Shown piece by piece: positions 23,122 through 31,145 of a stretch of 35,245 bases of DNA. The stretch's first letter is position 1, and the number at the start of each line of letters is the position of its first letter. Under the pieces are notes generated by a model. It made no database searches. It saw only the letters and a program-made list of their open reading frames with translations, and was not told the origin of the DNA. This DNA is from Acidobacteriota bacterium (lineage in GTDB: Bacteria > Acidobacteriota > Terriglobia > Terriglobales > Acidobacteriaceae): the NCBI GenBank assembly GCA_019236695.1, contig JAFAIN010000026.1, forward strand, positions 1-35,245, read 5' to 3'. A program made the position numbers and the translations under genes.

Positions 23122-24311
23122 ATAGCCCTACCTTTCGCCTGCCGGAAGTCATCGGGCCAGCAGCACAGCTTTGTGCAGCCATCGCCCGTAACGTGGAAAT
23201 TATCTTCCAGGCGAAGGCCACCGCCCTCCGGCCAGTAAATTCCTGGCTCGATGGCAAGCACCATTCCCTGGCGGATAGCGCCGCCGCCCGCCTGGTGCGA
23301 GTACGGCGGCTCGTGCGCCCGCGCACCCACCCCATGCGCAATGGGATGCGAAGGCTGGCCGGGATAGCCGGCTTCGGCGATGCGCGCGCGCATTAGGCGA
23401 TCGAGCTCGGGAAGGCTGGCCCCATCGCGCACGTGAGCCACCGCTTCGTGAAAAATCGCGAGCAGTTGATCGAGCAGTTTGTGGTAGCGCGGCGTGAGCT
23501 CGCCCGGGCAGGCATTCTTGGTGAGGTCAGTCCAGTAGCCATCGACTACCACCCAGATTTCGAACAATGTGGGCTCGTTCGGCTGGATGGGCCTCTCGCC
23601 GGTTGCGGTGAAGGTTCGAATGCCTTCTCCCGACCACACCAGGGTGAAGGCGCGGGCCATCTCTACCTTGCCGCGGAAACCGACGCCGGCGCCGTGGACA
23701 AAGCTTTCGAACATTGCGCCAACCTCGCTCTCCTTCATGCCGGGGCGCATGCGCTCGGCAGTGTGCTCCATGGCGAGCGCGGCCAGTTCATTGGCCAGGC
23801 GCATGCGCTCGAGCTCCTGCGCAGTCTTGATACACCGCGCTTCCGAGAGCAATGCGGTGGCGTCCTCCACGGCTCCGCAGGCGCGGCGAAAGGCTTCGAA
23901 GTAGGAACTGGTGAACACGGTGGGTTCTCCCACCATGCGGTCCGCCGCCTGCGAACCGTTTTCCAGCTCGATGGCCACCTTGCGGCCGAGGTCGCGCTGG
24001 CGGATCACGGCAAGCGCGGTTTCGAGCGAGCGCATGGTGGGCGGCCGTGGATCGCGCTCGTCGTAGAACCTGAACAGCCGGATGTCACCCGTCCAGGCCA
24101 TGCGGCGGGCGTCTTCCGCCTGGGGTTCAATCACCACCAGCGTGGGCTCCCCCTCCTGCGGAAACACCGCCAGATCGTAGCCCTTCATGCACCAGTAATT
24201 GGTGAGGTAAAGAACGTTATCGGGAGCACGCACGACCAGCGCATCGAGGTCGCGTTCGCGCATCAGCGCCCTTACGCGGTCAAGTTTGCCGGAATCGAGA
24301 GGCCACGCCAT
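23118..24311 (-). CDS. M24-family metallopeptidase (Xaa-Pro aminopeptidase-like)
   Basis: The 397-aa protein has a creatinase_N domain (1 to about 145; L-V-V-R-A-P-D-N-V-L-Y-L-T-N-Y) and an M24 catalytic domain. Four of five metal ligands are in place: D262 in Y-W-T-D-L-T-K, H326 in A-H-G-V-G, E355 in A-I-E-P-G-I-Y and E369 in R-L-E-D. The first Asp is replaced by E251 in L-F-E-I-W. It is therefore closer to metal-dependent M24 peptidases than the second M24 protein in the operon. Typical reactions are removal of an N-terminal residue before Pro or hydrolysis of related amides. It lies 10 bp after the ketopantoate-reductase-like gene and overlaps the M20 gene by 4 bp, so the M24/M20 pair is translationally coupled. 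Confidence 0.87.
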   Translation of the reverse strand: MAWPLDSGKLDRVRALMRERDLDALVVRAPDNVLYLTNYWCMKGYDLAVFPQEGEPTLVVIEPQAEDARRMAWTGDIRLFRFYDERDPRPPTMRSLETALAVIRQRDLGRKVAIELENGSQAADRMVGEPTVFTSSYFEAFRRACGAVEDATALLSEARCIKTAQELERMRLANELAALAMEHTAERMRPGMKESEVGAMFESFVHGAGVGFRGKVEMARAFTLVWSGEGIRTFTATGERPIQPNEPTLFEIWVVVDGYWTDLTKNACPGELTPRYHKLLDQLLAIFHEAVAHVRDGASLPELDRLMRARIAEAGYPGQPSHPIAHGVGARAHEPPYSHQAGGGAIRQGMVLAIEPGIYWPEGGGLRLEDNFHVTGDGCTKLCCWPDDFRQAKGRAI

Positions 24312-24321
24312 GCGCTATTGT

Positions 24322-25275
24322 TCAGACCGTGGTGACGGCCTGGTTCTCCTGATGAAAATTCCAGCTCGCTTCCCTGCCCTTGATGAGCCGGTACAGCGCG
24401 GTGTGCAGAGGCGCAGCCACACCGAGGCGATCGGCTTCGCGTGCGATGGCGCCGCCCAGAAAATCGACTTCGGTGGCCGAGTGGCTTCGCACGTCAGAGA
24501 GCATGGAGGGCGGATGATTGGTTCTTGCGCCAATGCAGTTCATTTTCCAGGGGTCCTCGTGCAGCTCGATTCCGGCAGCGGAGGCCACGCGCCTGCCCTC
24601 TTCGATGAGCGAATGCAGCAAGCAGCCCAGCGAAGAGAATTCACTGCGATCGGCAAATGCCGGGCAATGCGGCAAATCGGTCAAAGCCGCAACGGCATTC
24701 ACCGAAGCGTTGAAAATTACCTTTGCCCACTGTGCGGGCCGCGCATCGGGCAGCGCCTCAGCCTTCAGCCCGCTTCGTTCAATGAGTTCGGCGGCTTCCA
24801 TTACCTGGTAGAACGGCGTTTCGGTGGGCTCGTAGGGACCCATCCAGGTGGCGGTGTCGAGCTCATACTGTACCTGCGTATCACTGTGCCGCGTGCCGCT
24901 CATGAAGGTGGTGCCGCGAATGACGCGGGCGCGAGTGGCGCGCGCAATGAGTTCTTCGCCGCCCAGGCCATTCTGGGCTGAGAACACCACGCCTCCATCG
25001 AAAAGACCGGCGCAGCCGGCGAGCGCGGCTTCGGTTTGTGTGGCCTTGGTCGCGACGATGCCAAAGTCGCACGCCGGCAGCTCGGCCGGCTGCGTGGTGG
25101 CCCGGACGCTGGCATGAAAATCATGGATTCCGGTAACCCAAAGCCCCTCGCGTTCCAGGGCGCGCGCATGCTCGGGCCGGCGGGCCAGCACATACACCTC
25201 AGCGACGCGCGAAAGGTGCGCGGCATACAAGCTGCCGATGGCGCCGCACCCGACAATGCACACCCGCGTGATCAA
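24322..25275 (-). CDS. Ketopantoate-reductase-like oxidoreductase, paralog 2
   Basis: The 317-aa protein is plainly homologous to the product of 19635-20555 along its length: G-C-G-A-I-G near 9-14, V-A-T-K-A near 74-78, S-A-Q-N-G-L-G-G near 99-106, and W-A-K-V-I-F-N-A with K185. The C-terminal T-E-V-D-F-L-G-G-A-I segment is also shared. Start: TTG 25275 overlaps the TGA of the Mo-subunit gene by 4 bp (TTGA), in keeping with the other coupled junctions; GTG 25263 is an alternative. Two paralogs in one operon suggest two reduction or oxidation steps on related 2-oxo or hydroxy acids, or two substrate isomers. Confidence 0.85.
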   Translation of the reverse strand: MITRVCIVGCGAIGSLYAAHLSRVAEVYVLARRPEHARALEREGLWVTGIHDFHASVRATTQPAELPACDFGIVATKATQTEAALAGCAGLFDGGVVFSAQNGLGGEELIARATRARVIRGTTFMSGTRHSDTQVQYELDTATWMGPYEPTETPFYQVMEAAELIERSGLKAEALPDARPAQWAKVIFNASVNAVAALTDLPHCPAFADRSEFSSLGCLLHSLIEEGRRVASAAGIELHEDPWKMNCIGARTNHPPSMLSDVRSHSATEVDFLGGAIAREADRLGVAAPLHTALYRLIKGREASWNFHQENQAVTTV

Positions 25276-27737
25276 CTCGGAATCCGCCGCTCGGTATTTA
25301 TTCCGCTGCCCGCCCCGCTTCTACGGCCGGCCAGCGCCCGGAAAATGGAATCGCCGTTGTTGAAAGACTCCGTTATGTAGATGCCCTGGGGATACAGGGC
25401 ATCTTGTAACGCCGCGGAAATGGCGTGCACCGGCGCCGCGCCGCCTTCTCCCATTCCCTTTGCGCCGCTGTAGCTGTGGGGCGAGGGCGTTTCGATTCCG
25501 GCGAATTTTATTGTGGGCATATTGATCGCGGTGATGGGCGTGTACTCGCTGAAAGTGCCGGCCATCATGTTGCCGTCTTCGTCATAGGCGCAGTTTTCCA
25601 TCAGCGCCGCGCCAATGCCATGCGCGGTGGCGCCGTGCACCTGGCCTTCCACGATTCGCGGGTTAATCATGGTGCCGCAGTCATCCACCGCACAGTAATC
25701 CAGAATTTTCGGGTTGCCGGTGGCGGGGTCCACTTCGACCACCGCAATGTGGAGCTGCGATGAATAGGTCAGGGTGAGATTGCCGTACTTACGCTGCACA
25801 TCGGGAACCTTGAACGGGGCGCGCCAGGTGTAGCGGCAGTTCAGCGTAACGTCCTGCAGCTCGTCCGGCAGGCCGGCATTGTTGACATTAATAATGTTGG
25901 AGAGCGCCCAGTAATTGATGGCCTTCTCGGTTTCGCGCGCGCGAATTTCAGCGCCCTGGCTGCCAACCCCCATTTCGAGCTGATCTTCTGAGGATTGCAG
26001 GGCGTAGGCGGCAAGGCGCAAGAGCTCCTTGCGCAGCTTCTGCGCCGCCCCGTGAACGGCTGAGAGCCCGGAGACGGCAAACTGGCTGGCGTAGGTGCCG
26101 GTATGCCCGGTGTGGACGTTCCGCTCCGTGTCAAAGCCGGCCCGCACGGTTACCATTTCGGGCGTTACGCCGAGCACGTCAGCCACCACCTGGGCGGCAG
26201 TGGTTTCGTGCCCCTGGCCCTGCGGCACCGAACCCACGCTTACCACGATCTCGCCGTAGATATCGAGCTTGACGTTGGCGGCCTGCGAGTTGCCGGAAAA
26301 CGGCGCGTGCGGGTTCACGATGCGCGACTGCCCGAAGTTATTGGTGCCGGAATCGAGCGTGGTGCCGATGCCGATGCCGATCCAGCGGCCATTCGCGCGG
26401 CCCTTATGCTGCTCATTTTTCCAGCGCTCCCAGCCGATACGCTCTTTTGCCAGCTCCAGCATTCCGGGATAGTTGCCGGAATCATAGATGCAGCCGTTGG
26501 GAGTGGTGTAAGGAAACTGGCCCGGCTGGATGTAGTTGCGGCGCCGCATCTCGTCGGGAGCAATGCCAAGCTCATGCCCGCAGATATCGAGGCAGCGCTC
26601 GAGAAACCACAGGTGCTGCATGCGCGAATACCCGCGGTTTGGTCCTACCGGGCACTTGTTCGTGACTGCCTGGGCAAAGCGGATTCGCGCGTTCCGGAAG
26701 CGATAAACACCGGGGAACACCTGCGCCCAGATGACGCACCCCAAAGGCTCGTATCGCGGGTAGGCGCCGCAATCATCCAGGTGCCGCGATTCAATCGCGG
26801 TGATGACGCCTTCGGCATCCAGAGCGACGCGGGTTTGGAGGAATGTGCGTTCATTGCCGTGCGCGCTGGCTTGCATGTGCTCGGTTCGGGTTTCCGTCCA
26901 CTTCACCGGCTTTCCGCTCGCTTTGCGCGAAGCCAGCGCGCACAGCGTCATGTAAGGGTAGTTCGTAATCTTGATGCCGAAGCTGCCGCCGATATCGTGA
27001 GTTTGAACGCGAATGCGGTCAATCTGCACCCCGAGCGCCGGCGCCACGAGCTGCAGACCGATCGTTGGAAACGAGTTGTTGCACCAGAAGTAGATGTTGT
27101 CGTCGCGCGCGTCCCACTGCCCGATGACGGCGTTGTTTTCCAGCGTCGTGCTGGAAAAGCGGTGGAAGTGCATGCGGTCAATCGAAACTACGGCGGCGGC
27201 ATCGCGGAATGCCCGCTCCACCTCGCCATATTCGAATGTCCCCTCCCACACCTTGTTGGTGCCCGCAGTGGCGTGCAGCAGGGTTCCATCGGCCAGCGCC
27301 TGCTCGGCCGACATGACTGTGGGCAGGCGTTCGTAATCCACGTCCACCAGCTCCGCCGCATCGGCGGCCGCATGGCGGCTGGTAGCGATGACGGCGGCAA
27401 CCGGTTCGCCCTGGTAGCGCACCCTGTCGACTGCCATGCTGTAGTCCTGAATGCGGGAGCTGGGATCCGGTCCAATTTCGATGTAGGGGGTGGTGAGCTT
27501 TGCCACTTCTGCCCCGGTCAATGTGCAAACCACGCCCGGATGCTGCTCCGCCGCGGCGGCATTCACGCTGGTAATCCGCGCATGGCCATAGGGCGAACGG
27601 ACAAGCTGCATGTACAGCATGCCGGGGAGGACGAAGTCATCGACAAATTTGCCGCGCCCGCGCACCAGTCGCTGCTCTTCCTTGCGCTCGAGCGGGCGGC
27701 CAACCCATTTTTTGGCGGGCGTGATGTCGCTGGCCAT
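25272..27737 (-). CDS. Molybdenum hydroxylase large (Mo-binding) subunit, xanthine dehydrogenase/CoxL family
   Basis: The 821-aa protein has the a/b hammerhead domain (about 20-130; R-G-R-G-K-F-V-D-D) and the molybdopterin-binding domain. The latter has D-I-G-G-S-F-G-I-K, G-Q-G-H-E-T and the G-E-G-G motif with the conserved catalytic Glu at about E764. The loop that reads A-Y-x-C-S-F-R in form I CO dehydrogenase is here P-V-G-P-N-R-G-Y-S-R, so CO oxidation is unlikely. Such enzymes hydroxylate purines, N-heterocycles or aldehydes using water. The small and medium subunit genes lie upstream in M-S-L order, with a 4-bp gap to the small subunit. No XdhC/CoxF-type maturation gene is present in the window. 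The substrate is unknown. Confidence 0.92.
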   Translation of the reverse strand: MASDITPAKKWVGRPLERKEEQRLVRGRGKFVDDFVLPGMLYMQLVRSPYGHARITSVNAAAAEQHPGVVCTLTGAEVAKLTTPYIEIGPDPSSRIQDYSMAVDRVRYQGEPVAAVIATSRHAAADAAELVDVDYERLPTVMSAEQALADGTLLHATAGTNKVWEGTFEYGEVERAFRDAAAVVSIDRMHFHRFSSTTLENNAVIGQWDARDDNIYFWCNNSFPTIGLQLVAPALGVQIDRIRVQTHDIGGSFGIKITNYPYMTLCALASRKASGKPVKWTETRTEHMQASAHGNERTFLQTRVALDAEGVITAIESRHLDDCGAYPRYEPLGCVIWAQVFPGVYRFRNARIRFAQAVTNKCPVGPNRGYSRMQHLWFLERCLDICGHELGIAPDEMRRRNYIQPGQFPYTTPNGCIYDSGNYPGMLELAKERIGWERWKNEQHKGRANGRWIGIGIGTTLDSGTNNFGQSRIVNPHAPFSGNSQAANVKLDIYGEIVVSVGSVPQGQGHETTAAQVVADVLGVTPEMVTVRAGFDTERNVHTGHTGTYASQFAVSGLSAVHGAAQKLRKELLRLAAYALQSSEDQLEMGVGSQGAEIRARETEKAINYWALSNIINVNNAGLPDELQDVTLNCRYTWRAPFKVPDVQRKYGNLTLTYSSQLHIAVVEVDPATGNPKILDYCAVDDCGTMINPRIVEGQVHGATAHGIGAALMENCAYDEDGNMMAGTFSEYTPITAINMPTIKFAGIETPSPHSYSGAKGMGEGGAAPVHAISAALQDALYPQGIYITESFNNGDSIFRALAGRRSGAGSGINTERRIPS

Positions 27738-27741
27738 GGTT

Positions 27742-28236
27742 CTAGACCTCTGACTCGTTGGGCTTCATCATTTTGGCGGCGGCGGCGATGGCGCGAAAAA
27801 TGTTCTGATACCCAGTGCAGCGGCAGCAGTTTCCGGCAATCGCCTTCCGAATCTGCTGTTCATCAGGGTCGGAATGCTTCTGAAGAAGCTGCAGGCTGGA
27901 AAGCAGCATGCCCGGCGTGCAAAAGCCGCACTGCAGGCCGTGGTGGGCGGCAAACGCCTGCTGGAGGGGATGCAGCCCGCCCTCACTTGCAAGGCCTTCC
28001 ACGGTGAGCAACTCGCCGCCATCGGCCTGAACGGCGAACAGCGTGCACGATTTGGCGCTCCGGCCGTTGAGCAGGACTGTGCAGGCGCCGCAGAAACTGG
28101 TATCGCAGCCGATGTGTGTGCCGGGCAAATCGATCGCTTCGCGAATAAACTCAACCAGCAGCATGCGGGCCTCAACCTCAGCGCGAACCCGGCGGCCATT
28201 GACGGTCAGCTCGATGGCGACTTTTGCCTCAGGCAT
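27742..28236 (-). CDS. Molybdenum hydroxylase small subunit, two [2Fe-2S] clusters (CoxS/XdhC-type)
   Basis: From ATG 28236 the protein has 164 aa, the normal length. The plant-type ferredoxin domain has [10 protein letters not shown] with C44, C49, C52 and the partner C64. The second domain has C-G-F-C-T-P-G (C103, C106) and C-R-C-T-G-Y (C138, C140). It passes electrons from the Mo site to FAD. The longer frame from 28299 starts inside the medium-subunit gene and adds 21 atypical residues. The chosen start overlaps that gene by 8 bp. Confidence 0.93.
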   Translation of the reverse strand: MPEAKVAIELTVNGRRVRAEVEARMLLVEFIREAIDLPGTHIGCDTSFCGACTVLLNGRSAKSCTLFAVQADGGELLTVEGLASEGGLHPLQQAFAAHHGLQCGFCTPGMLLSSLQLLQKHSDPDEQQIRKAIAGNCCRCTGYQNIFRAIAAAAKMMKPNESEV

Positions 28237-29122
28237 AGTGATGCGACACCTCGACGGTTTCGCCGCGCGCGCGGCGAGCGGCCACCTCCACAGCTTCAAC
28301 CAGCAGCTTGCGGATTAGAGCCTTCTTGTATTCGCCCGAACCGCGATTATCCGATGCCGGATCGGCTGCTGCCCCCGCGGCTTCGGCTGCGCGCTCAGCC
28401 GTTTTCGGGGTGAGCTGGTTGCCGCGCAGCGCGCCCGCGGCTTCGGCTGCGATGACGGGCATAAGTCCGACGGCGCCGAGTGTGACGGCGGCCTCGCGGC
28501 AAATGCCATCTTCAACCCGCAGTTGCACCGCCACGCTGGCGGAAGCATACACCGGGGCACAGCGCTTGTATGCCACATAGCAGCCGCCGCTGCCCGGGCC
28601 GGGCACGCGAACGCGCAGCGAAGAAATCAGCTCGCCGGGCTGCAGTGCGGTGGCAAATGCGTCCGTGATGAACCCAGTGAGCGGCAGGCTGCGCTCTCCC
28701 GCCTTGCTCATGCAGTGAACATCGGCGCCCAGCGCCAGCAGCACAGCCGCCCAGTCGCCCGCGGGATCGGCTTCGGCGATGGACCCAACCACGGTTCCCC
28801 AATTGCGCACCTGAACATCGGCAATCCCTGCGGCGCAATCATGAAGCAGGGGTACTTGATTTAAAGCCGGCGAATGCTCGATATCCGCGTGGCGCACCAG
28901 CGGCCCGAGCTGCAGAAACTCATTGCCCACGGCGATGTAGTCCAGGCCCGGAATATGCCCTAAATCCACCAGCGCAGCCGGCGAGGAGAGCCGCAGCTTC
29001 ATCAGTGGAATGAGGCTCTGGCCGCCGGCCAGAGGCCTTGCCTCCGGCCCAAGTTCCGCCAGCATTCCCGCTGCTTCCTTCAGCGATGCGGCTCGATAGT
29101 AAGCGAACGCCCTGGGGTACAT
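28229..29122 (-). CDS. Molybdenum hydroxylase medium (FAD-binding) subunit, CoxM type
   Basis: From ATG 29122 the protein has 297 aa and begins [10 protein letters not shown], as CoxM proteins do. The FAD-binding L-A-G-G-Q-S-L motif is at 31-37, and the second flavin motif reads R-N-W-G-T-V-V-G-S near 106-114, a variant of the usual R-N-x-G-T-I-G-G. The frame continues upstream to 29302 through octamer array H, so the extra 60 residues are rejected. It is the first gene of the minus-strand catabolic operon, and the small-subunit gene overlaps its end by 8 bp. The ribosome binding site is weak. Confidence 0.9.
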   Translation of the reverse strand: MYPRAFAYYRAASLKEAAGMLAELGPEARPLAGGQSLIPLMKLRLSSPAALVDLGHIPGLDYIAVGNEFLQLGPLVRHADIEHSPALNQVPLLHDCAAGIADVQVRNWGTVVGSIAEADPAGDWAAVLLALGADVHCMSKAGERSLPLTGFITDAFATALQPGELISSLRVRVPGPGSGGCYVAYKRCAPVYASASVAVQLRVEDGICREAAVTLGAVGLMPVIAAEAAGALRGNQLTPKTAERAAEAAGAAADPASDNRGSGEYKKALIRKLLVEAVEVAARRARGETVEVSHHYA

Positions 29123-29132
29123 TGCGGAACCA

Positions 29133-29174
29133 TTGTAATTTTGTAATCTGGAATTTTGTAATTTGTAATTTGCA
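29133..29174 (+). repeat. Octamer array H (unit TTGTAATT), AT-rich
   Basis: Units TTGTAATT, TTGTAATC, TGGAATTT, TGTAATTT and GTAATTTG start at 29133 in 8-bp steps. It lies in the divergent promoter region between the operon and the aldolase gene and is far more AT-rich than its surroundings. Confidence 0.65.
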
Positions 29175-29206
29175 GGGAACCAAGGGGCGGGACTGAAATC
29201 TGTAAT

Positions 29207-29236
29207 TTGGCAATCCGGGTTGCGGTACTCTATAGG
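29207..29236 (+). promoter_or_regulatory. Candidate promoter for the class II aldolase gene
   Basis: TTGGCA (29207-29212) is followed after 18 bases by TATAGG (29231-29236). Transcription would start near 29243, within a few bases of the possible GTG starts, so the mRNA might be nearly leaderless. Confidence 0.35.
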
Positions 29237-29249
29237 GCGCGAGGTGGCT

Positions 29250-30011
29250 GTGGCTTCCAGTTCCGATTCGCTTCGGTTTGACATGTGCTGTGCAGCCCGC
29301 ATGCTCTACCGCGCAGGGTTGAGCGCCGCCAACGCCGGGCACATCAGCGTAACCACCGGCGAGAACCAGATGCTGGTAAACCGCTTCGGGCCATCGTTTG
29401 CCACTCTGCGCCCGGCCGACATATTGACCGTGGATTTTCATGGCAAGGTTCTCGAGCACGATGCCGGCGTTGACCCGTATGTGAACGAAACCGTTGAGCT
29501 GCACGGCATCATCCATCGTTACAACCCGCAGATTGTGGCCGTGGTGCACACGCATCCACCGGCGGCGATTACGTGGAGCGCGTTTCGCAGGGTTCCGGAA
29601 GTATTCGATCAGGAGAGCTGCATTCTGGCAGGGGATGTTGCGGTCATCGCTGAGGATTACACCGGCCTTGCCTCGAGCGAGGAGCGCAACCGCCCGTTTG
29701 CCGAGGCTCTGGGGAAATCGGCAGCGGTGCTGCTGCCCAACCACGGCGCCATCACCACCGGCGCCAGCGTGCAACTGGCCATGACGCGCATGGTGCTGCT
29801 CGATGGCATGTGCGCCCGCAACATCGCCGTCTATTCCGCGGCGCGTGCCACGGGCTTCACGCCGCAGGCCATAAAACCCGACGATGCGCTCAACGCCCGC
29901 CGCGAGCTCGGGCGAATTCCGTTCCTGCAGCCGCTATGGAACGATTTTCTGCAACGCCTGCGGCAGACGGATCCCGACCTGTTCGCGGGCTCAAATGCCG
30001 CGCGCGCATAA
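29250..30011 (+). CDS. Class II aldolase/adducin family protein
   Basis: The 253-aa protein has the fuculose-phosphate aldolase fold: A-A-N-A-G-H-I-S-V near 26-34, the zinc-binding V-V-H-T-H-P (H100, H102), H165 in L-P-N-H-G-A, and E80 or E83 in V-N-E-T-V-E-L-H as candidate catalytic acid. Family members carry out zinc-dependent aldol cleavage or decarboxylation, or bind hydroxylated carbon chains. GTG 29250 has GAGG five bases upstream; TTG 29220 and GTG 29244 are alternatives. It is divergent from the molybdenum hydroxylase operon across a short repeat-bearing gap, so a role in the same pathway is likely. The substrate is unknown. Confidence 0.87.
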   Translation: MASSSDSLRFDMCCAARMLYRAGLSAANAGHISVTTGENQMLVNRFGPSFATLRPADILTVDFHGKVLEHDAGVDPYVNETVELHGIIHRYNPQIVAVVHTHPPAAITWSAFRRVPEVFDQESCILAGDVAVIAEDYTGLASSEERNRPFAEALGKSAAVLLPNHGAITTGASVQLAMTRMVLLDGMCARNIAVYSAARATGFTPQAIKPDDALNARRELGRIPFLQPLWNDFLQRLRQTDPDLFAGSNAARA

Positions 30012-30042
30012 AGCCAGAGCGGCCGGCCACTGAAGGTAACCG

Positions 30043-30240
30043 ATGATTGACGTTCGCATCCCTATCGGAATGCTGTTCACCGCCATCGGGCTCATTCTTG
30101 CCATCTTCGGTGCGGTGAGCGACCGCGCGATTTACCAGCGATCGCTCGGCATCAACATTAACCTGGGGTGGGGCATTCCGCTGCTGGTGTTCGGAGTCGT
30201 CATGCTCCTGCTCGGCCGGCGCTCGAGCCGCAAGATTTGA
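30043..30240 (+). CDS. Small two-span membrane protein (65 aa)
   Basis: ATG 30043 has GAAGG at good spacing. The protein has two hydrophobic segments (about 8-25 and 42-58) separated by a charged loop with S-D-R-A-I-Y-Q-R-S-L-G, and it ends in basic G-R-R-S-S-R-K-I. This is the profile of a short inner-membrane hairpin protein. I recall similar short proteins in acidobacterial genomes, but no function is known to me. It follows the aldolase gene by 31 bp and may be co-transcribed. Confidence 0.7.
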   Translation: MIDVRIPIGMLFTAIGLILAIFGAVSDRAIYQRSLGININLGWGIPLLVFGVVMLLLGRRSSRKI

Positions 30241-30272
30241 ATGCCAGGGCCGGCGCGCCTCTGCACGCGCCC

Positions 30273-30300
30273 GACTGTCGATTGCCGCACTGTGGATTGG
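30273..30300 (+). repeat. Possible degenerate octamer array
   Basis: GACTGTCG, ATTGCCGC and ACTGTGGA followed by TTGG give an 8-bp register with a 16-bp supermotif (ACTGTCGATTG and ACTGTGGATTG). It is weaker than the other arrays. Confidence 0.35.
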
Positions 30301-30375
30301 ATTTCCCGTTGTGCTTCCGTGGTTTCACCTCTCAGCCAAAACACCGAAGCGCTCCGGCTGGGAGTTGAGTGCTAA

Positions 30376-31041
30376 ATGCCTGCGCATTCCCTGCTCGCCG
30401 CCGCTGCCGTGCTTTTCGACCTTGATGGCGTGCTGGTGAATTCGCGCATTCCGGTTGAGCGCCAATGGCGGCGCTGGGCCGCCGAGCATGCCCTTGACCC
30501 GGGCGAATTGCTCAAGGTGGCGCACGGCCATCGCACCATTGAGACCATAAGGCAGTTCGCTCCTCAGCTCGACGTGGAAGCTGAGGCGGCGGAGATAGAG
30601 CGCCGTGAGACGGAAGACAAAGACGGGCTGGCCGCCATTCCGGGCGCCCGGGAACTCGTCACCTCACTGCCCTCCAGCCGCTGGGCTATCGCAACCTCCG
30701 GAGGAAAGATGCTTGCAACCGAGCGGCTGCGCCATGTGGGCCTGCCGGTTCCGGCCGTTCTGGTGTCGGCCGACGACGTTACGCGCGGCAAGCCCCACCC
30801 GGAACCATACTTGAAGGCCGCGGCCGGGCTGGGTGTCCCGCCAGAGCTCTGCGTCGTGATCGAAGATGCTCCTTACGGCATAACCGCAGCGCACCGGGCC
30901 GGCATGAAGGCCATCGGCGTACTCGGCGCTTACAGGCTGGAGCAGATTCAGGAAGCCGATGCCATTACAGGCAGTGTCGCCGGCATTCACGCGACGTGGG
31001 AGGGCGGCCAAATTATGCTGCACGTAAGCTGTAAAGTTTAA
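30376..31041 (+). CDS. HAD-superfamily phosphatase (subfamily IA, sugar-phosphatase-like)
   Basis: The 221-aa protein shows motif I F-D-L-D-G-V-L (D15 nucleophile, D17), a helical cap domain at about 22-85, motif II as A-T-S-G near 107-110, motif III Lys in R-G-K-P-H-P-E-P-Y near 137 and motif IV in V-I-E-D-A-P-Y-G-I near 157-165. These features fit HAD-IA phosphatases of the sugar-phosphatase/beta-phosphoglucomutase group. The E-D-A-P-x-G-I form of motif IV favours a sugar- or polyol-phosphatase. Cytosolic. The ribosome binding site before ATG 30376 is weak. No close functional link to neighbours is evident. Confidence 0.88.
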   Translation: MPAHSLLAAAAVLFDLDGVLVNSRIPVERQWRRWAAEHALDPGELLKVAHGHRTIETIRQFAPQLDVEAEAAEIERRETEDKDGLAAIPGARELVTSLPSSRWAIATSGGKMLATERLRHVGLPVPAVLVSADDVTRGKPHPEPYLKAAAGLGVPPELCVVIEDAPYGITAAHRAGMKAIGVLGAYRLEQIQEADAITGSVAGIHATWEGGQIMLHVSCKV

Positions 31042-31096
31042 CCTTCCAGGCGTGGGCTGAGGCTGGGGAGGACCTGGCCGCGCCTGTTGAGACTTC

Positions 31097-31137
31097 CCAA
31101 GGCCGCCACATTGGTGCAGAATGTCTGGCCTTGGAGG
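31097..31137 (+). promoter_or_regulatory. Stem that could mask the ribosome binding site of the NHL gene
   Basis: CCAAGGCC (31097-31104) and GGCCTTGG (31127-31134) form a perfect 8-bp stem with a 22-base loop. The last two bases of the right arm are the first bases of the GGAGG Shine-Dalgarno sequence (31133-31137) for ATG 31146, so folding would compete with ribosome binding. Confidence 0.4.
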
Positions 31138-31145
31138 CAAGCCCT

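Noticed and set aside
26103-28007. 634-codon open frame on the plus strand
   Set aside because: It lies antisense to the Mo-hydroxylase large and small subunit genes, has no family motif, and is rich in His/Arg/Ala as expected for the reverse of a high-GC gene.
25272-29122. Annotation as aerobic CO dehydrogenase (coxMSL)
   Set aside because: Gene order matches, but the active-site loop of the large subunit lacks the Cys-containing form I motif.
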